A stretch of 38,771 bases of DNA. Source: an uncultured Bacilli bacterium (GTDB lineage: Bacteria > Bacillota_I > Bacilli_A > RF39 > UBA660). Where the stretch lies: contig CANROK010000007.1 of NCBI GenBank assembly GCA_947632205.1, positions 1-38,771 on the forward strand, read 5' to 3'. Numbering within the stretch: position 1 is the first letter of the stretch; each line of letters begins with the position of its first letter. The position numbers and the translations under genes were made by a program. Shown here piece by piece: positions 37,112 to 38,771 of this stretch. The notes under the pieces were generated by a model, which was given only the letters and a program-made list of their open reading frames with translations, ran no database searches and was not told where the DNA came from.

Positions 37112-38747
37112 GGTAGAAAAAATTAAAAATTTATTTAATTTAAAAGATGTATTAAATCAAGAATTAGTAGAATATATTATTATTTATTTAAGAAAATCAA
37201 GAAAAGATGCCGAATATGGTAAAGAAGAATCGATTGAAAGAACTTTAGAAAGACATGAGAAAATACTACAAGATTGGTCTATAAATGTTTTTGGACGTAA
37301 AATACCCGAAAAAAACATATTTAGAGAAGTTGTTTCAGGAGATACTATTGCTGATAGACCTGAGATGCAAAAAGTCCTAGAACTTGTAGAAAAAGATGAA
37401 ATAAAAGGAGTTCTTTGCATTGAAATTGAAAGACTTGCTCGTGGTAATACCATAGACCAGGGAACAATAGTTCAAAAATTCCAAATAACCAATACTAAAA
37501 TTCTTACGCCTAGTAAAATATTTGATTTAGATGATGAGTATGATATGGGATACTTTGAAGATGGTTTACATCAAGCTAGAAAATATCTTCAATATGTAAA
37601 AAAAATTCTTTCTAGAGGAAGAGAACAATCAGTAAATGAAGGTAACTATGTAGCTTCCGCTCCCCTTTTTGGATATGATAAAATAAAATGTGAAAAAGAA
37701 AAAGGTTTTACTTTAGTTAAAAATGCTGATTCTGAGATTGTAAGAAAGATATTCGATTTGTATTTATATGATGATTTAGGAACACAAGAAATTGCAAAAA
37801 AATTAAATTCCTTAGGATTTAAAAGTCCATCAGGAAATATGTGGAGTGATTCAATGGTTAGAAATCGAATTGATCGTGCCGAAATATATGCCGGTTATGT
37901 TATTTGGAATAAAAGAAAAGAAACAAAAAAATATATAAATGGTGAAATAATTACTGCTAGACCAGTAAATCAAGAATATAAAAAATGTATAGGAAAGCAT
38001 AAAGAAAATAATTCAATTATATCTGATGAAGAATTAAAAAAAGTTGAATTAAAAAGGAAAAAATTATCAGTAAAAACTATACCTAACGAATACCAGTTAC
38101 AAAATCCATTAGCAGGTGTAGTGAAATGTGCTTTTTGTGGAAAAAATATGTCTAGAAGACCTTATAAAAAATCTTATGTAAAAAGTGGTATTATCCATAA
38201 AGACACATTACTATGTAGAACTTCTAATTGTAAAAACGTTTCTACTGATTTAGATATAGTTGAAAAAAGAATATTAGATTATCTAGAAAACAAATTAAAA
38301 GATTATAAATATAAGTTAAAAACATACGATACAACTAATAAAAAACAAAGCGTTAATTTTTTAGACGAAAAGAAACAAATAATTAAAAAAATTGAATCAA
38401 TAAAAATTCAAAAAAATAAATGTTGTGAATTTCTTGAAACAGGCACTTATGATGAAGAAACTTTTAAAATAAGAATTAAATCACTAAATGAAGAATTAAA
38501 ATCATCAGAAAATATATTATTAGAATTAGACAAAAAAATAAAAAATGAACAAAAAAATCAATATATTAAATCAATTCCTATTATTGAAAATTGTTTAAAG
38601 CTATATAAAAATGCAACTGTTGAAGAAAAAAATAAACTATTACTATCTATAATAGATTCAGCGTACTATAAAAAAACAAATAAAGGAGGGAGATGGAACA
38701 CCGAAGCAAGATATGATTTTGAACTAGAAATTAACTTAAAAATATAA
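37110..38747 (+). CDS. int: Large serine integrase
   Basis: The 545-residue product has the serine recombinase catalytic domain (YLRKSRKD with Ser30 as nucleophile, then VVSGDTIADRPEMQKVLE and IEIERLARG). The recombinase domain follows (FGYDK ... IAKKLNSLGFKSPSG ... YAGYVIWNKRK), then a zinc ribbon (VKCAFCGKNM and CRTSNCK) and a coiled coil (about residues 415-500). This is the layout of large serine integrases, which insert phage DNA between short attP and attB sites without host factors. Rightmost gene; attP is normally right beside the integrase, but no second copy was available to identify it. GAAAGAAAG precedes the ATG. Confidence 0.9.
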   Translation: MVEKIKNLFNLKDVLNQELVEYIIIYLRKSRKDAEYGKEESIERTLERHEKILQDWSINVFGRKIPEKNIFREVVSGDTIADRPEMQKVLELVEKDEIKGVLCIEIERLARGNTIDQGTIVQKFQITNTKILTPSKIFDLDDEYDMGYFEDGLHQARKYLQYVKKILSRGREQSVNEGNYVASAPLFGYDKIKCEKEKGFTLVKNADSEIVRKIFDLYLYDDLGTQEIAKKLNSLGFKSPSGNMWSDSMVRNRIDRAEIYAGYVIWNKRKETKKYINGEIITARPVNQEYKKCIGKHKENNSIISDEELKKVELKRKKLSVKTIPNEYQLQNPLAGVVKCAFCGKNMSRRPYKKSYVKSGIIHKDTLLCRTSNCKNVSTDLDIVEKRILDYLENKLKDYKYKLKTYDTTNKKQSVNFLDEKKQIIKKIESIKIQKNKCCEFLETGTYDEETFKIRIKSLNEELKSSENILLELDKKIKNEQKNQYIKSIPIIENCLKLYKNATVEEKNKLLLSIIDSAYYKKTNKGGRWNTEARYDFELEINLKI

Positions 38748-38771
38748 GATATAACTTCTATGTCCTAATTC
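38748..38771. other. Right edge after the integrase
   Basis: Only 24 bases remain after the integrase stop. In integrated phages with this gene order the attachment site often starts here. No copy of this sequence was seen at the left edge, so no attachment site can be named. Confidence 0.2.

Overview
The window is an almost complete temperate siphovirus genome (prophage or phage contig) of a very AT-rich Gram-positive host. AGGAGG-type ribosome binding sites, genes joined by 1-4 base overlaps, Bacillota-type phage families (Gp15, DUF859, minor capsid 1/2/3, ERF, DnaD, large serine integrase) and use of TGA as a stop all fit a low-GC member of Bacillota, plausibly an Erysipelotrichales-like or other gut Bacilli. 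The host is an inference. No tRNA, rRNA or CRISPR array was seen.

Layout. Nearly everything runs on the minus strand, so the phage map reads right to left. Right end (34.7-38.8 kb): a plus-strand lysogeny module with a CI-like repressor, a membrane protein with a glycine-rich stretch, an ImmA-like metallopeptidase and a large serine integrase. It diverges from a Cro-like HTH gene across an intergenic region holding three near-identical palindromic operators. Next, 28-34.4 kb: the early operon, with a DnaD-type initiator carrying a likely internal origin, a helicase-loader-like protein, an ERF annealing protein, DUF1351, two SSBs, a NinB-like protein and a lipoprotein. Then 21-28 kb: many small genes of unknown function plus an RNA ligase and an RlaP-type nucleotidyltransferase, which together look like an RNA-repair set. 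At 21.1-21.5 kb lies a sigma-region-4-like late regulator, followed by the late operon: a TerS-TerL fusion, portal, minor capsid protein fused to a CdiA-type nuclease domain, scaffold, major capsid protein with a predicted +1 frameshift into an Ig-like extension, head-tail connectors, major tail protein, chaperones, tape measure, tail tip, DUF859 protein, membrane proteins, baseplate-like proteins and a collagen-like fibre. Endolysin is not in the window and probably lies beyond the left end.

Most notable: (1) two related structured elements on the minus strand (about 14.94-15.23 and 20.78-21.0 kb), each with a 19-base identical core, a long inverted repeat and a GAAA-loop terminator, placed at the head of the late operon and before the scaffold-capsid block; (2) the CCC-TAA +1 frameshift site at the end of the capsid gene; (3) a gene running off the left end whose early coding region is a 19.5-copy TTGC/GCAA tetranucleotide repeat, a classic phase-variation arrangement; (4) a virion protein carrying a predicted RNase in a phage that also encodes RNA repair enzymes; (5) short plus-strand transcription units (promoter plus terminator) antisense to phage genes.
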